Of a stretch of DNA of 62,903 bases, positions 1 through 7,339 are shown in pieces. The notes below the pieces were generated by a model, which ran no database searches, was not told where the DNA came from, and worked only from the letters and a program-made list of their open reading frames with translations. Each line of letters begins with the position of its first letter. The first letter of the stretch is position 1. Where the stretch lies: assembly GCF_900102965.1 (NCBI RefSeq), contig NZ_FNGM01000030.1, forward strand, positions 1 to 62,903, in the 5' to 3' direction. The position numbers and the translations under genes were made by a program. The stretch is from Paenibacillus jilunlii (GTDB lineage: Bacteria > Bacillota > Bacilli > Paenibacillales > Paenibacillaceae).

Positions 1-110
1 TCCGCCGCTAAGCCAGGTTGGAAGCAAGCTTCCAACAAGACTCCGCTCGACTTGCATGTATTAGGCACGCCGCCAGCGTTCGTCCTGAGCCAGGATCAAA
101 CTCTCCAATT
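1..110 (-). rRNA. rrs: 16S ribosomal RNA, 5' end only
   Basis: The minus strand reads the universal 16S start (GAGTTTGATCCTGGCTCAG at about 105-87), followed by GACGAACGCTGGCGGCGTGC and the first variable stem. Only about 110 nt lie in the window and the gene continues off the left edge. It follows lysS, the same position as rrnJ/rrnW after lysS in Bacillus subtilis. The exact mature 5' end is an estimate. Confidence 0.97.
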
Positions 111-270
111 AGTATTGAAAAGAGCGATTGCTCATTTTGAAACATCTGACGAGAATTTGCATTCTCTAATTTTGGATCTCACTTGTGTGAAATCCCACTC
201 ACTCGTTGTTCAGTTTTCAAAGATCAAGCTCGTTGTTGGCTTATATTATCTCGTCACCAGCAACTCTTAT

Positions 271-299
271 AATATATCACGTTCGGCCGATTAATGCAA
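271..299 (-). promoter_or_regulatory. rrn promoter P2 (sigma-A)
   Basis: On the minus strand: -35 TTGCAT at 299-294, a 17-nt spacer and -10 TATATT at 276-271. Transcription would start near 264, about 150 nt upstream of mature 16S. The leader between carries the conserved TTTGAAAACTGAAC segment common before 16S genes in this group, presumably part of antitermination or processing signals. Confidence 0.85.
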
Positions 300-355
300 G
301 CTCTTTTTTTAACTTCTTATCGAGCTCGGCGTTTAACTTTCATGGCCGGAATAAG

Positions 356-384
356 AATATACCATGTACAGAGATTCATTGCAA
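356..384 (-). promoter_or_regulatory. rrn promoter P1 (sigma-A)
   Basis: The minus strand shows -35 TTGCAA (384-379), a 17-nt spacer and -10 TATATT (361-356). It lies 85 bp upstream of the second promoter and has the same -10 hexamer, the usual tandem P1/P2 arrangement of rRNA operons. It fires just downstream of the lysS terminator. Confidence 0.82.
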
Positions 385-395
385 GCATTATTTTT

Positions 396-441
396 AAAAT
401 CATAATTCCTGAGGAAACTGCATCTTCCGGGTTCCCTCAGG
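396..441 (-). terminator. Probable terminator after lysS
   Basis: The minus strand has a 10-bp stem with one mismatch (arms 441-432 and 417-408, CCTGAGGGAA against TTTCCTCAGG) and a 14-nt loop, followed by a loosely T-rich tail AATTATGATTTT. It separates lysS from the rRNA promoters. The T tract is interrupted, so strength is uncertain. Confidence 0.6.
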
Positions 442-463
442 ATCATGAAGAGAGCCTTGGCAG

Positions 464-1981
464 TTACTCCGTACGATTGCGCATATGCGGGAACAGCAGC
501 ACATCACGGATCGATGCAGCGTTGGTAAGCAGCATGATCAGCCGGTCCACACCAATTCCGAGTCCACCTGTAGGCGGCATACCGTATTCAAGAGCACGGA
601 TGAAATCATCATCCATTTCATGAGCTTCGTCGTTGCCTTTTTCCTTTTCCTGAATCTGTGCCTCAAAGCGCTGACGCTGGTCGATTGGATCATTCAGCTC
701 GCTAAACGCATTCGCATGCTCACGGGCCACGATAAACAGCTCAAAACGGTCTGTAAAGCGCGGGTCTTGATCATTCTTTTTGGCGAGTGGAGAGATTTCA
801 ACCGGATGCCCCGTAACAAAAGTCGGCTGAATTAGTGTTTCTTCTACAAATTGCTCAAAGAAGGCATTCAGAATATGTCCAAAGGTCATATGCTTCTCAA
901 CCGGCACACGGTGTTCCTTCGCCAGGCGCTGAGCTTCCTCATTCGTCATATGAACGCCAAAATCGACACCTGTCACCTCTTTGACAGCATCCACCATGGT
1001 CACACGGCGCCACTGCGGGGTCAGGTCTACTTCCTGGCCTTGATAATTAATCTTCTGTGTACCCAGAACCTCCTGGGCGATATGAGCAATCATGCTCTCG
1101 GTCAGGTGCATAATATCCTTGTAGTCAGCATAAGCTTCGTACAGCTCAATCATTGTAAATTCCGGGTTGTGGCGCGTTGAAATACCTTCATTACGGTATA
1201 CGCGGCCAATTTCATATACTTTTTCCAAACCGCCGACGATCAGACGCTTCAAATGCAGCTCTATAGCAATACGCATATACAGCTGCATATCAAGTGTATT
1301 GTGGTGGGTAATGAACGGGCGGGCTGCAGCTCCACCGGCGATGGCATGAAGGGTTGGCGTCTCCACCTCAAGGTAGCCAAGCGAATCCAGATAACGGCGC
1401 ATCGATTGGATGATCCGTGAACGGGTAATGAAGGTCTGCTGAACCTCCGGGTTGATAATCAGATCCACATAACGCTGGCGGTAGCGCAGTTCCACATCTT
1501 TCAGGCCATGATATTTCTCGGGCAGCGGAAGCAGCGATTTGGATAGAACCTCAAGGTTATGCACCTTAATAGAGGTTTCTCCGGTTCTGGTTTTGAACAC
1601 TGTGCCTCTAACGCCGATAATATCCCCCAGATCAAGAACGTTAAACGCAGCATATTGTGCTTCGGAAATACTGTCCTGACGGACATAGATTTGGATCTTC
1701 CCGCTGAGGTCCTGAATGTGCGCAAAGCTGGCTTTACCCATTACACGCTTAGCCATAATACGGCCGGCAATGCTGACTTCGAGATTAAGCTCATCCAATT
1801 CCTCTTTGGTTTGCCCGTCATACTTGTCCATAATATCTCCGGCACCTGCCGTACGCTCATACTTCTTGCCAAATGGATCGATTCCCAGCGCACGAAGCTC
1901 GTCCAGTTTGCCGCGGCGGATGGTTAGAAGCTCACTAAGCTCTTGTTCCGTGTTCTCCGCAGTGTTCATTTCCTCGGTCAT
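464..1981 (-). CDS. lysS: Lysyl-tRNA synthetase, class II
   Basis: Charges tRNA-Lys with lysine in the cytoplasm. The 505-aa product has an N-terminal OB-fold anticodon-binding domain (about residues 55-165) and the class II catalytic core, with motif 2 GRVYRNEGISTRHNPEF and motif 3 GIGVDRLIMLL near the C-terminus. Length and sequence match bacterial LysS throughout. An in-frame ATG lies 9 nt upstream at 1990, but AGAGAGG is spaced about 9 nt from the ATG at 1981, which also fits the family start better. The gene stands alone: greA upstream has its own terminator and rRNA promoters follow. No clear promoter was found in the 110-nt upstream gap. Confidence 0.97.
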   Translation of the reverse strand: MTEEMNTAENTEQELSELLTIRRGKLDELRALGIDPFGKKYERTAGAGDIMDKYDGQTKEELDELNLEVSIAGRIMAKRVMGKASFAHIQDLSGKIQIYVRQDSISEAQYAAFNVLDLGDIIGVRGTVFKTRTGETSIKVHNLEVLSKSLLPLPEKYHGLKDVELRYRQRYVDLIINPEVQQTFITRSRIIQSMRRYLDSLGYLEVETPTLHAIAGGAAARPFITHHNTLDMQLYMRIAIELHLKRLIVGGLEKVYEIGRVYRNEGISTRHNPEFTMIELYEAYADYKDIMHLTESMIAHIAQEVLGTQKINYQGQEVDLTPQWRRVTMVDAVKEVTGVDFGVHMTNEEAQRLAKEHRVPVEKHMTFGHILNAFFEQFVEETLIQPTFVTGHPVEISPLAKKNDQDPRFTDRFELFIVAREHANAFSELNDPIDQRQRFEAQIQEKEKGNDEAHEMDDDFIRALEYGMPPTGGLGIGVDRLIMLLTNAASIRDVLLFPHMRNRTE

Positions 1982-2090
1982 GTCTTTCATCCTCTCTTAC
2001 TCACTCTGTCAACTACACAAGAAGAAACGGTTCCGTCCCTATGCAAGAGGACAGCCCGTTCCCGTACAAATAGAAGCTGTATGTGTTTGT

Positions 2091-2116
2091 GAAAAAAGCT
2101 TCCCTAAGGAAGCTTT
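2091..2116 (-). terminator. Intrinsic terminator after greA
   Basis: Minus strand: a 9-bp perfect stem (2116-2108 with 2103-2095, AAAGCTTCC/GGAAGCTTT) with a 4-nt TTAG loop, running into TTTTTT. It ends the greA transcript before lysS. Confidence 0.85.
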
Positions 2117-2142
2117 CTTGACTTATTCCTTATTGGTACCTA

Positions 2143-2622
2143 TTACTTCATTCTAATATCAAGAATTTTATATTGAATGACGCCTGCAGGAACACTAACA
2201 TCAACAATGGTGCCAATCTTCTTACCAATAATGGCTCGGCCTACCGGACTTTCGTTCGAAATCTTATTATTAAGCGGATCGGATTCGGCGGTACCCACAA
2301 TCGTATATTCCATCACGTCGCCATATTCCAGATCCTCGACGCTTACGGTAACCCCGATGCTCACCACATCAGTAACGATTTCGTCGCTGTTGATGATACG
2401 CGCATTACGGAGCATTTTTTCCAATGTAATAATACGGCCTTCAATGAAAGCCTGCTCGTTCTTCGCGTCTTCGTATTCCGAGTTCTCACTAATATCCCCG
2501 TAGCCAATAGCTACTTTGATCCGTTCGGCGACCTCACGGCGTTTTACGGATTTGAGGGTCTCCAGTTCTTCTTCCAGACGCTTAAGTCCGTCCGGTGTAA
2601 GAATGACTTCTTTATCGCTCAT
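2143..2622 (-). CDS. greA: Transcription elongation factor GreA
   Basis: Binds the RNA polymerase secondary channel and stimulates cleavage of backtracked RNA. The 159-aa protein has the N-terminal coiled coil (about residues 10-75, including RREVAERIKVA and GDISENSEYEDAK, whose acidic tip residues drive cleavage) and the C-terminal FKBP-like domain ending SPVGRAIIGKKIGT. An upstream in-frame ATG at 2649 has no ribosome-binding site. The ATG at 2622 follows ACAGGAGA by about 10 nt and gives the usual family length. It is transcribed alone from a consensus promoter at 2742-2770, through a leader of about 110 nt containing a hairpin. Confidence 0.97.
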   Translation of the reverse strand: MSDKEVILTPDGLKRLEEELETLKSVKRREVAERIKVAIGYGDISENSEYEDAKNEQAFIEGRIITLEKMLRNARIINSDEIVTDVVSIGVTVSVEDLEYGDVMEYTIVGTAESDPLNNKISNESPVGRAIIGKKIGTIVDVSVPAGVIQYKILDIRMK

Positions 2623-2680
2623 CTCAACCGATTCTCCTGTCGTATACATTTATTGAAAACACCATACTATATGCGAATCT

Positions 2681-2699
2681 GGAGGGAACAGAACCCTCC
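2681..2699 (-). promoter_or_regulatory. Hairpin in the greA leader
   Basis: A GGAGGG/CCCTCC stem with a 7-nt loop lies in the transcribed leader, 60 nt before the greA start. The 5' arm contains a Shine-Dalgarno-like GGAGG that is sequestered in the stem. No function is known; it could be an attenuation or stability element. Confidence 0.4.
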
Positions 2700-2741
2700 T
2701 TCTGCATTGCCACTGCTGTAACGGCGATTTTATACTGTGAA

Positions 2742-2770
2742 ATTATATTGGAACCGCTACAAAATGTCAA
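2742..2770 (-). promoter_or_regulatory. Consensus sigma-A promoter of greA
   Basis: Minus strand: perfect -35 TTGACA (2770-2765), 17-nt spacer, perfect -10 TATAAT (2747-2742). It lies in the gap between dusB and greA and makes greA a separate, strongly transcribed unit. Confidence 0.92.
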
Positions 2771-2823
2771 TGATGCCCCATATAATGTTCGTGTGTTATG
2801 CAAAAAGACAGGAGTTTCTGTGT

Positions 2824-3840
2824 TTAAACCGCAGTCAGCGAGGAATTAAGGCCTTCCTGCTCTTCCTCGTCCTTAAGCTGTGTGACAAATTGGTTCAATA
2901 TCCGCACCATTTCATCACGCTTGGTTTCTTCCATAATGACATCCTTCACACGGGCAGCGGCCTTCATGCCTTTCAAATACCAGGCCAGATGCTTGCGCAT
3001 TTCCCGGACAGCCACCGCTTCACCCTTCAGGCTGATCAGACGGTCCATATGAAGAATGGCTACTTTGATCTTTTCCTCCGGATCAGGCTCGGGCATAAGC
3101 TCACCTGTGTTCAGGTACTGAATGGTACGGTACAGCATCCATGGGTTGCCCAATGCGCCGCGTCCAATCATGACACCGTCGCAGCCGGTCTGATCCAGCA
3201 TCGCCCGCGCATCCTCCGGCGTATTTACATCCCCATTGCCGATAACCGGAATGGAAACCGCCTCTTTGGCCATACGGATGTACTTCCACTCGGCATGACC
3301 GGTGTAGAGCTGCTCACGGGTCCGGCCATGAACACTCACCGCCTGGCCTCCGGCACGTTCAACAGCACGTGCATTGTCCTCAACAAAAATATGCTCACTG
3401 TCCCAGCCAATCCGCATTTTTACGGTTACCGGCTTATCTACGGCGTCAACGACTGCAGACACCATCTCGTAGATTTTGTCGGGATTCAGCAGCCAGCGCG
3501 CTCCCGCGTCGCATTTGGTCACTTTGGGTACAGGACAGCCCATATTAATGTCGATAATATCGGCATTCGTTTCTTTATCAACGACTTTAGCCGCTTCAAC
3601 CAGGGACTTCCGGTCACCGCCAAATATTTGCAGGCTCAGCGGCTTCTCCCGCTCATCTACAAACAGCATCTCCCGCGTACGCGGATTGCCGTGCAAAATC
3701 GCTTTATCGCTGACCATTTCGGCGCAGACCAGGCCAGTTCCGAATTCTTTGGCAATTAGACGAAATGCCGGATTGCATACGCCGGCCATAGGTGCCAGCA
3801 CGACCTGGTTCTTCATCTCAATGCCGCCAATCCTCAGCAT
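2824..3840 (-). CDS. dusB: tRNA-dihydrouridine synthase (DusB family)
   Basis: FMN-dependent reductase that makes dihydrouridine in tRNA. The 338-aa TIM-barrel has the family start VVLAPMAGVCNPAFR, the QIFGG motif, the catalytic cysteine in NMGCPVPKV, and FMN-phosphate contacts around IPVIGNGDV and GVMIGRGALGNPW. A helical tRNA-binding domain makes up the last 80 residues. AAGGAAG lies 10 nt before the ATG. It follows the small regulator gene yazB by 48 nt and is the last gene of the folate operon, as in B. subtilis (yacF). Confidence 0.95.
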   Translation of the reverse strand: MLRIGGIEMKNQVVLAPMAGVCNPAFRLIAKEFGTGLVCAEMVSDKAILHGNPRTREMLFVDEREKPLSLQIFGGDRKSLVEAAKVVDKETNADIIDINMGCPVPKVTKCDAGARWLLNPDKIYEMVSAVVDAVDKPVTVKMRIGWDSEHIFVEDNARAVERAGGQAVSVHGRTREQLYTGHAEWKYIRMAKEAVSIPVIGNGDVNTPEDARAMLDQTGCDGVMIGRGALGNPWMLYRTIQYLNTGELMPEPDPEEKIKVAILHMDRLISLKGEAVAVREMRKHLAWYLKGMKAAARVKDVIMEETKRDEMVRILNQFVTQLKDEEEQEGLNSSLTAV

Positions 3841-3888
3841 GTTGTGTTCACTTCCTTGATTGATGTGTTGGATCTATGATAACGTCCC

Positions 3889-4098
3889 TCAGGTAGAGGG
3901 GTTGGCCAATTCGTCGACAGCAATTCCAAGAACGTCCGCAATTTTATTTAAAATTTGATCTTCCAAACGTCTGTTGCCCCTCTCCACTGCGCCGAGCACA
4001 GCCAAGGATATTCCGACAGAATCCGCCAGTTCCTGCTGAGTGTATCCCTTCAGCTTTCGGAATGCTCTGACCCGCCGTCCCATACGTTTGTTGTCCAC
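3889..4098 (-). CDS. yazB: Small XRE-type helix-turn-helix protein (YazB-like)
   Basis: A 69-aa DNA-binding protein that is almost entirely one Cro/C1-type helix-turn-helix (RRVRAFRKLKGYTQQELAD, then SVGISLAVLGAVERG). It starts at GTG 4098, with AAGGAA 8 nt upstream, and overlaps the 3' end of folK by 49 nt in another frame, so translation is probably coupled. The same gene sits between folK and dusB in B. subtilis. Its targets are unknown; autoregulation of the folate operon is possible but is inference. Confidence 0.88.
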   Translation of the reverse strand: MDNKRMGRRVRAFRKLKGYTQQELADSVGISLAVLGAVERGNRRLEDQILNKIADVLGIAVDELANPST

Positions 4099-4601
4099 AA
4101 GCGAATTCCTTCCCTTCCGTCAATGTCTTGTAGCGCTGCTGTTATAAACTGCCGGAGTCCGGGAGACTCTTCATTCTGTGGTACGACATCATTCAGCGGA
4201 ATAAGCACAAATGCCCGCTCCAGCATCCGCGGATGCGGCAGTGTCAGATCGGGCGTATCGAAGCGCTGGTTCTCCACCCACAACAAATCTAGATCAACCG
4301 TTCTCGGTCCATAGCGGACATCCCGGACACGGCCCAGTTGGCTTTCGATGTCCAGCATCCCGTGAAGCAGCGCTTCCGGCGCAAGGGTTGTGCGGAGGAC
4401 GGCCGCCATATTCAAAAACTGCGGCTGGTCCAGATAACCGACAGGCTCCGTTTCGTACACACTTGAACAGCGGACCACTTCAATCCCGGCATGCTGATTC
4501 AGTCTGTTCAACGCTTCTTTCAGGGTTCCCTCACGGTCGCCCAAATTAGCCCCTAAAGCAATATAAGCCTCTGATGCCTCAGAGGTAGAATGTATAGTCA
4601 T
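4050..4601 (-). CDS. folK: 6-hydroxymethyl-7,8-dihydropterin pyrophosphokinase
   Basis: Transfers pyrophosphate from ATP to 6-hydroxymethyl-dihydropterin, the step before dihydropteroate synthase. The 183-aa protein has the conserved start AYIALGANLGDRE, VYETEPVGYLDQPQFLN, and the signature RYGPRTVDLDLL, whose Asp residues bind magnesium. It lies 10 nt after folB; the ribosome-binding site is weak, suggesting coupling. The last 49 nt are shared with yazB. Confidence 0.96.
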   Translation of the reverse strand: MTIHSTSEASEAYIALGANLGDREGTLKEALNRLNQHAGIEVVRCSSVYETEPVGYLDQPQFLNMAAVLRTTLAPEALLHGMLDIESQLGRVRDVRYGPRTVDLDLLWVENQRFDTPDLTLPHPRMLERAFVLIPLNDVVPQNEESPGLRQFITAALQDIDGREGIRLWTTNVWDGGSEHSES

Positions 4602-4611
4602 TACCGAGTTC

Positions 4612-4974
4612 TCACTTTCTGGTTCTGTACAGTTCTACGGTCACTCCCTGAAAGTGAATGTCGAACGGCGGATGCGGCTTGGTCACCTTCACCGTTACCG
4701 CATTGATAACAGTATAAGTGTCCAGTAACGAGGATGCAATATATTCAGCCAAAGCTTCTAAGAGTTTAAATGATTTTGTTTCGACAATTTTTTTAACGAG
4801 GAAGTGCACTTCGGCATAATTTACAGTAAGTGTGAGATCATCGCTGCGGCCAGCGGCCTGCAGGTCAAGCTCAAGCTCCAGGTCAATGTAAAAGCGCTGG
4901 CCCAGCTTGCGCTCCTCTTCAAACACTCCATGGTAACCATAGTACTCCATACGGTGCAGTGTCATTTTATCCAT
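4612..4974 (-). CDS. folB: Dihydroneopterin aldolase
   Basis: Cleaves dihydroneopterin to hydroxymethyl-dihydropterin and glycolaldehyde. The 120-aa protein matches the family (MEYYGYHGVFEEERKLGQRF, NYAEVHFLV, VTKPHPPFDIHFQGVTVE). A longer in-frame start at 5022 exists, but AGGGGA 5-6 nt before the ATG at 4974 and the family length favour the shorter form. It sits between folP and folK in the folate operon. Confidence 0.96.
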   Translation of the reverse strand: MDKMTLHRMEYYGYHGVFEEERKLGQRFYIDLELELDLQAAGRSDDLTLTVNYAEVHFLVKKIVETKSFKLLEALAEYIASSLLDTYTVINAVTVKVTKPHPPFDIHFQGVTVELYRTRK

Positions 4975-5025
4975 GCGGGTCCCCTGCTCTCTGATATCTG
5001 ATTTTTCGCTCCGGTAATTCATCGT

Positions 5026-5883
5026 TTATTCAAGCGCCAATGGCGCCGCCGCATAAAGCATGGCATCGCACATCTGCACAGTCCGCTTAATCCTGGCTAC
5101 ATCGTGCACCCGCACAATTTGGCACCCTTGGGCAATTCCGAATGCCACGGTGGCGGCCGTGCCTTCCACCACATCATCCGGCGGGAGATCCAGGACGGTA
5201 CGAATGAATTTTTTGCGGGAGGTAGCCAGCAGGAGGGGGTATCCAAGCTCTGTCAGCCGGTCCAAATTCATCATGGCCTGGAGATTCTCTGCATAATCCT
5301 TGGCAAAACCGATTCCGGGATCAAGAATAATATTCTCCGGCTTCACTCCCGCGGCCAATGCCAGATTCACGCTTTCCCCAAGATCGGCACACATATCACT
5401 GACCAGCTCCCGGTAATTCCGTTCAAGGCGGTTGTGCATTAGAATAATCGGACAGCCCGCTTCCGCAGCGACTGCAGCCATATCCGGGTCAGCTTTGGCG
5501 CCCCACACATCATTAATAATATGAGCACCTGCTTCGATGGCCTGGCGGGCTACTTCCGCCTTATAGGTGTCGATGGACAAAACCAGTTGGGGAGCCGCAC
5601 GGTGAATACTTTCAATGACCGGCAGCACGCGGGCCAATTCTTCTTCCAGGCCTACCGGCTGATGGCCGGGCCGTGTCGATTCACCGCCAATATCAATAAT
5701 ATCGGCCCCCTCCGCCGCCATTTGCAGCGCATGTTCTACAGCTTTTTCCGGTTCATCCCACAATCCGCCATCGGAAAAAGAGTCCGGGGTGACGTTCAGG
5801 ATGCCCATAATCAGTGTTCGTGCACCCAGTGTGAGTTCTGCGCCCCCCAGGCGGTAATTCCGTTTATATATCAAGGGTCTCAT
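5026..5883 (-). CDS. folP: Dihydropteroate synthase
   Basis: Condenses dihydropterin pyrophosphate with p-aminobenzoate; it is the sulfonamide target. The 285-aa TIM-barrel has the two signatures GILNVTPDSFSDGG and DIGGESTRPG, plus DPGIGFAK and ATSRKKFI. Its ATG overlaps the pabC stop by 4 nt (ATGA), indicating coupled translation. It follows the three p-aminobenzoate genes directly, so substrate supply and use are co-transcribed. Confidence 0.97.
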   Translation of the reverse strand: MRPLIYKRNYRLGGAELTLGARTLIMGILNVTPDSFSDGGLWDEPEKAVEHALQMAAEGADIIDIGGESTRPGHQPVGLEEELARVLPVIESIHRAAPQLVLSIDTYKAEVARQAIEAGAHIINDVWGAKADPDMAAVAAEAGCPIILMHNRLERNYRELVSDMCADLGESVNLALAAGVKPENIILDPGIGFAKDYAENLQAMMNLDRLTELGYPLLLATSRKKFIRTVLDLPPDDVVEGTAATVAFGIAQGCQIVRVHDVARIKRTVQMCDAMLYAAAPLALE

Positions 5884-6761
5884 TCCGGTAATCCCGTCCT
5901 TTCCCTATATGCTTCCAGCAGTAAACCCGTAATTCTTCCGCAGCCTCCGCCGCTGACGGTCTGCCGGTCATTTGCGCGCCATAGTGTTGTAACCGGAACA
6001 ATCTCCTGCACCGAGTTGGTAAGGAAAATCTCATCTGCCTCTGCAAGCTGTTCCCACCGGTACATGCCTTCTTCAATCCGAATCCCGGCTGCCGTTGCCA
6101 GCTCCAGAACCATTTCCCGGGTAATTCCCGGCAGAATGCCTGTTGTGATGTCCGGGGTATAGAGCACGTTATCGGCAATGAAAAAAACATTGCTGACAAT
6201 GCCCTCGGCAACCATGCCTTGCGCGGTCAGCATTAGTCCTTCTGCACCGTATGCTGCTGAGGCATAACCTGCCAGTTCACGCTTTGCGAGTATATTGTTC
6301 ATGTAGTGCAGCGACTTCAATCGCACTGGCCCCTCCGGTGTATTACGCGGCAAGTTCAACAATTGCAGGCCTTTCCCCTCATGGTAGAGCGTGTCCGGAA
6401 GACGCGGCAGCTCTTTGATGTAGAGCAGATGGTTAGGTTGACTGTACTCAGCCGCCGGCAAACCCAGAATATCTTCACCGGCTGTTACGGTATAACGGAT
6501 ATAGGCATCCTGTAATTCATTTTTGCCCATTACATGCTGAATCCAGTCACGCAGCCGAATCGCATCTCCCTCAAAAGGAATCCCGAGCTGCCTGCAGCCC
6601 TCCGCCAGTCTGTCCACGTGCCGCTGCAGCAGAAACGGTTCACCCTTATACGTGCGAAAGGTCTCAAAGAGGCCCATACCGTACAAAAAGCCGTGATCCA
6701 GAGCGGAAATCACGGCATCCTTGGCATCAACTACCTGGTGGTTGAATCCAATATATTTCAT
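5880..6761 (-). CDS. pabC: Aminodeoxychorismate lyase
   Basis: PLP-dependent enzyme that releases pyruvate from aminodeoxychorismate to give p-aminobenzoate. The 293-aa fold-type IV protein has the N-terminal SALDHGFLYGMGLFETFRT, the likely catalytic lysine in RLKSLHYMNN, and cofactor-phosphate contacts in VSNVFF and TGILPGITR. It overlaps pabA upstream and folP downstream by 4 nt each. Confidence 0.95.
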   Translation of the reverse strand: MKYIGFNHQVVDAKDAVISALDHGFLYGMGLFETFRTYKGEPFLLQRHVDRLAEGCRQLGIPFEGDAIRLRDWIQHVMGKNELQDAYIRYTVTAGEDILGLPAAEYSQPNHLLYIKELPRLPDTLYHEGKGLQLLNLPRNTPEGPVRLKSLHYMNNILAKRELAGYASAAYGAEGLMLTAQGMVAEGIVSNVFFIADNVLYTPDITTGILPGITREMVLELATAAGIRIEEGMYRWEQLAEADEIFLTNSVQEIVPVTTLWRANDRQTVSGGGCGRITGLLLEAYRERTGLPE

Positions 6762-7339
6762 ACCGGTTCTCCGGCTCTCCGTTTCAGGAAATTGCGCAGC
6801 ATGGTATGCCCATGATTCGTAATAATCGATTCGGGATGGAACTGTACGCCTTCAATCGGATACTCCTTATGGCGCAGCGCCATAATTTCGCCTTCAGCCG
6901 TTTCCGCTGTGATCTCCAGGCAGTCAGGCAGACTTTCGCGCTCCACGATCAGTGAATGATAGCGGGTCGCGGTGAACGGAGACTCCAGTCCTTCGAATAC
7001 GGAGGTGCCGTTGTGGTGGATCGGCGAGGTTTTGCCATGCATCAGGCGCTCTGCCCGGATGATATTGCCGCCAAAAGCCTGTCCAATGGCCTGATGGCCC
7101 AGACAGACGCCAAAGATCGGGATGATGCCCTTGAAATGCTGAATCAGCGCAAGGCTTATCCCCGCTTCATTCGGTGTGCAGGGCCCTGGAGAAATCAGAA
7201 TATGATCCGGTGCAAGCGCCTCAATCTCCTCAATGGTAATCTCATCATTGCGGGATACCTGGACTTCCTCCCCCAGCTCCCCCAGATACTGCACCAGGTT
7301 GTACGTAAAGGAATCATAATTATCGATAACTAAGATCAT
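6758..7339 (-). CDS. pabA: Aminodeoxychorismate/anthranilate synthase glutamine amidotransferase subunit
   Basis: Supplies ammonia from glutamine to PabB. The 193-aa class I amidotransferase has the nucleophile in FGVCLGHQAIG and the His-Glu pair in VQFHPESI. In relatives this subunit can also serve anthranilate synthase (amphibolic TrpG/PabA). No trp genes lie nearby, so service to TrpE is inference. It overlaps both neighbours by 4 nt. Confidence 0.95.
   Translation of the reverse strand: MILVIDNYDSFTYNLVQYLGELGEEVQVSRNDEITIEEIEALAPDHILISPGPCTPNEAGISLALIQHFKGIIPIFGVCLGHQAIGQAFGGNIIRAERLMHGKTSPIHHNGTSVFEGLESPFTATRYHSLIVERESLPDCLEITAETAEGEIMALRHKEYPIEGVQFHPESIITNHGHTMLRNFLKRRAGEPV

Noticed and set aside
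2737..3759. Plus-strand 340-codon open frame opposite dusB
   Set aside because: Antisense shadow of a clear dusB gene; no ribosome-binding site and no family-like sequence. The same applies to the long plus-strand frames at 12016-13404, 14110-14922 and 17487-18362.
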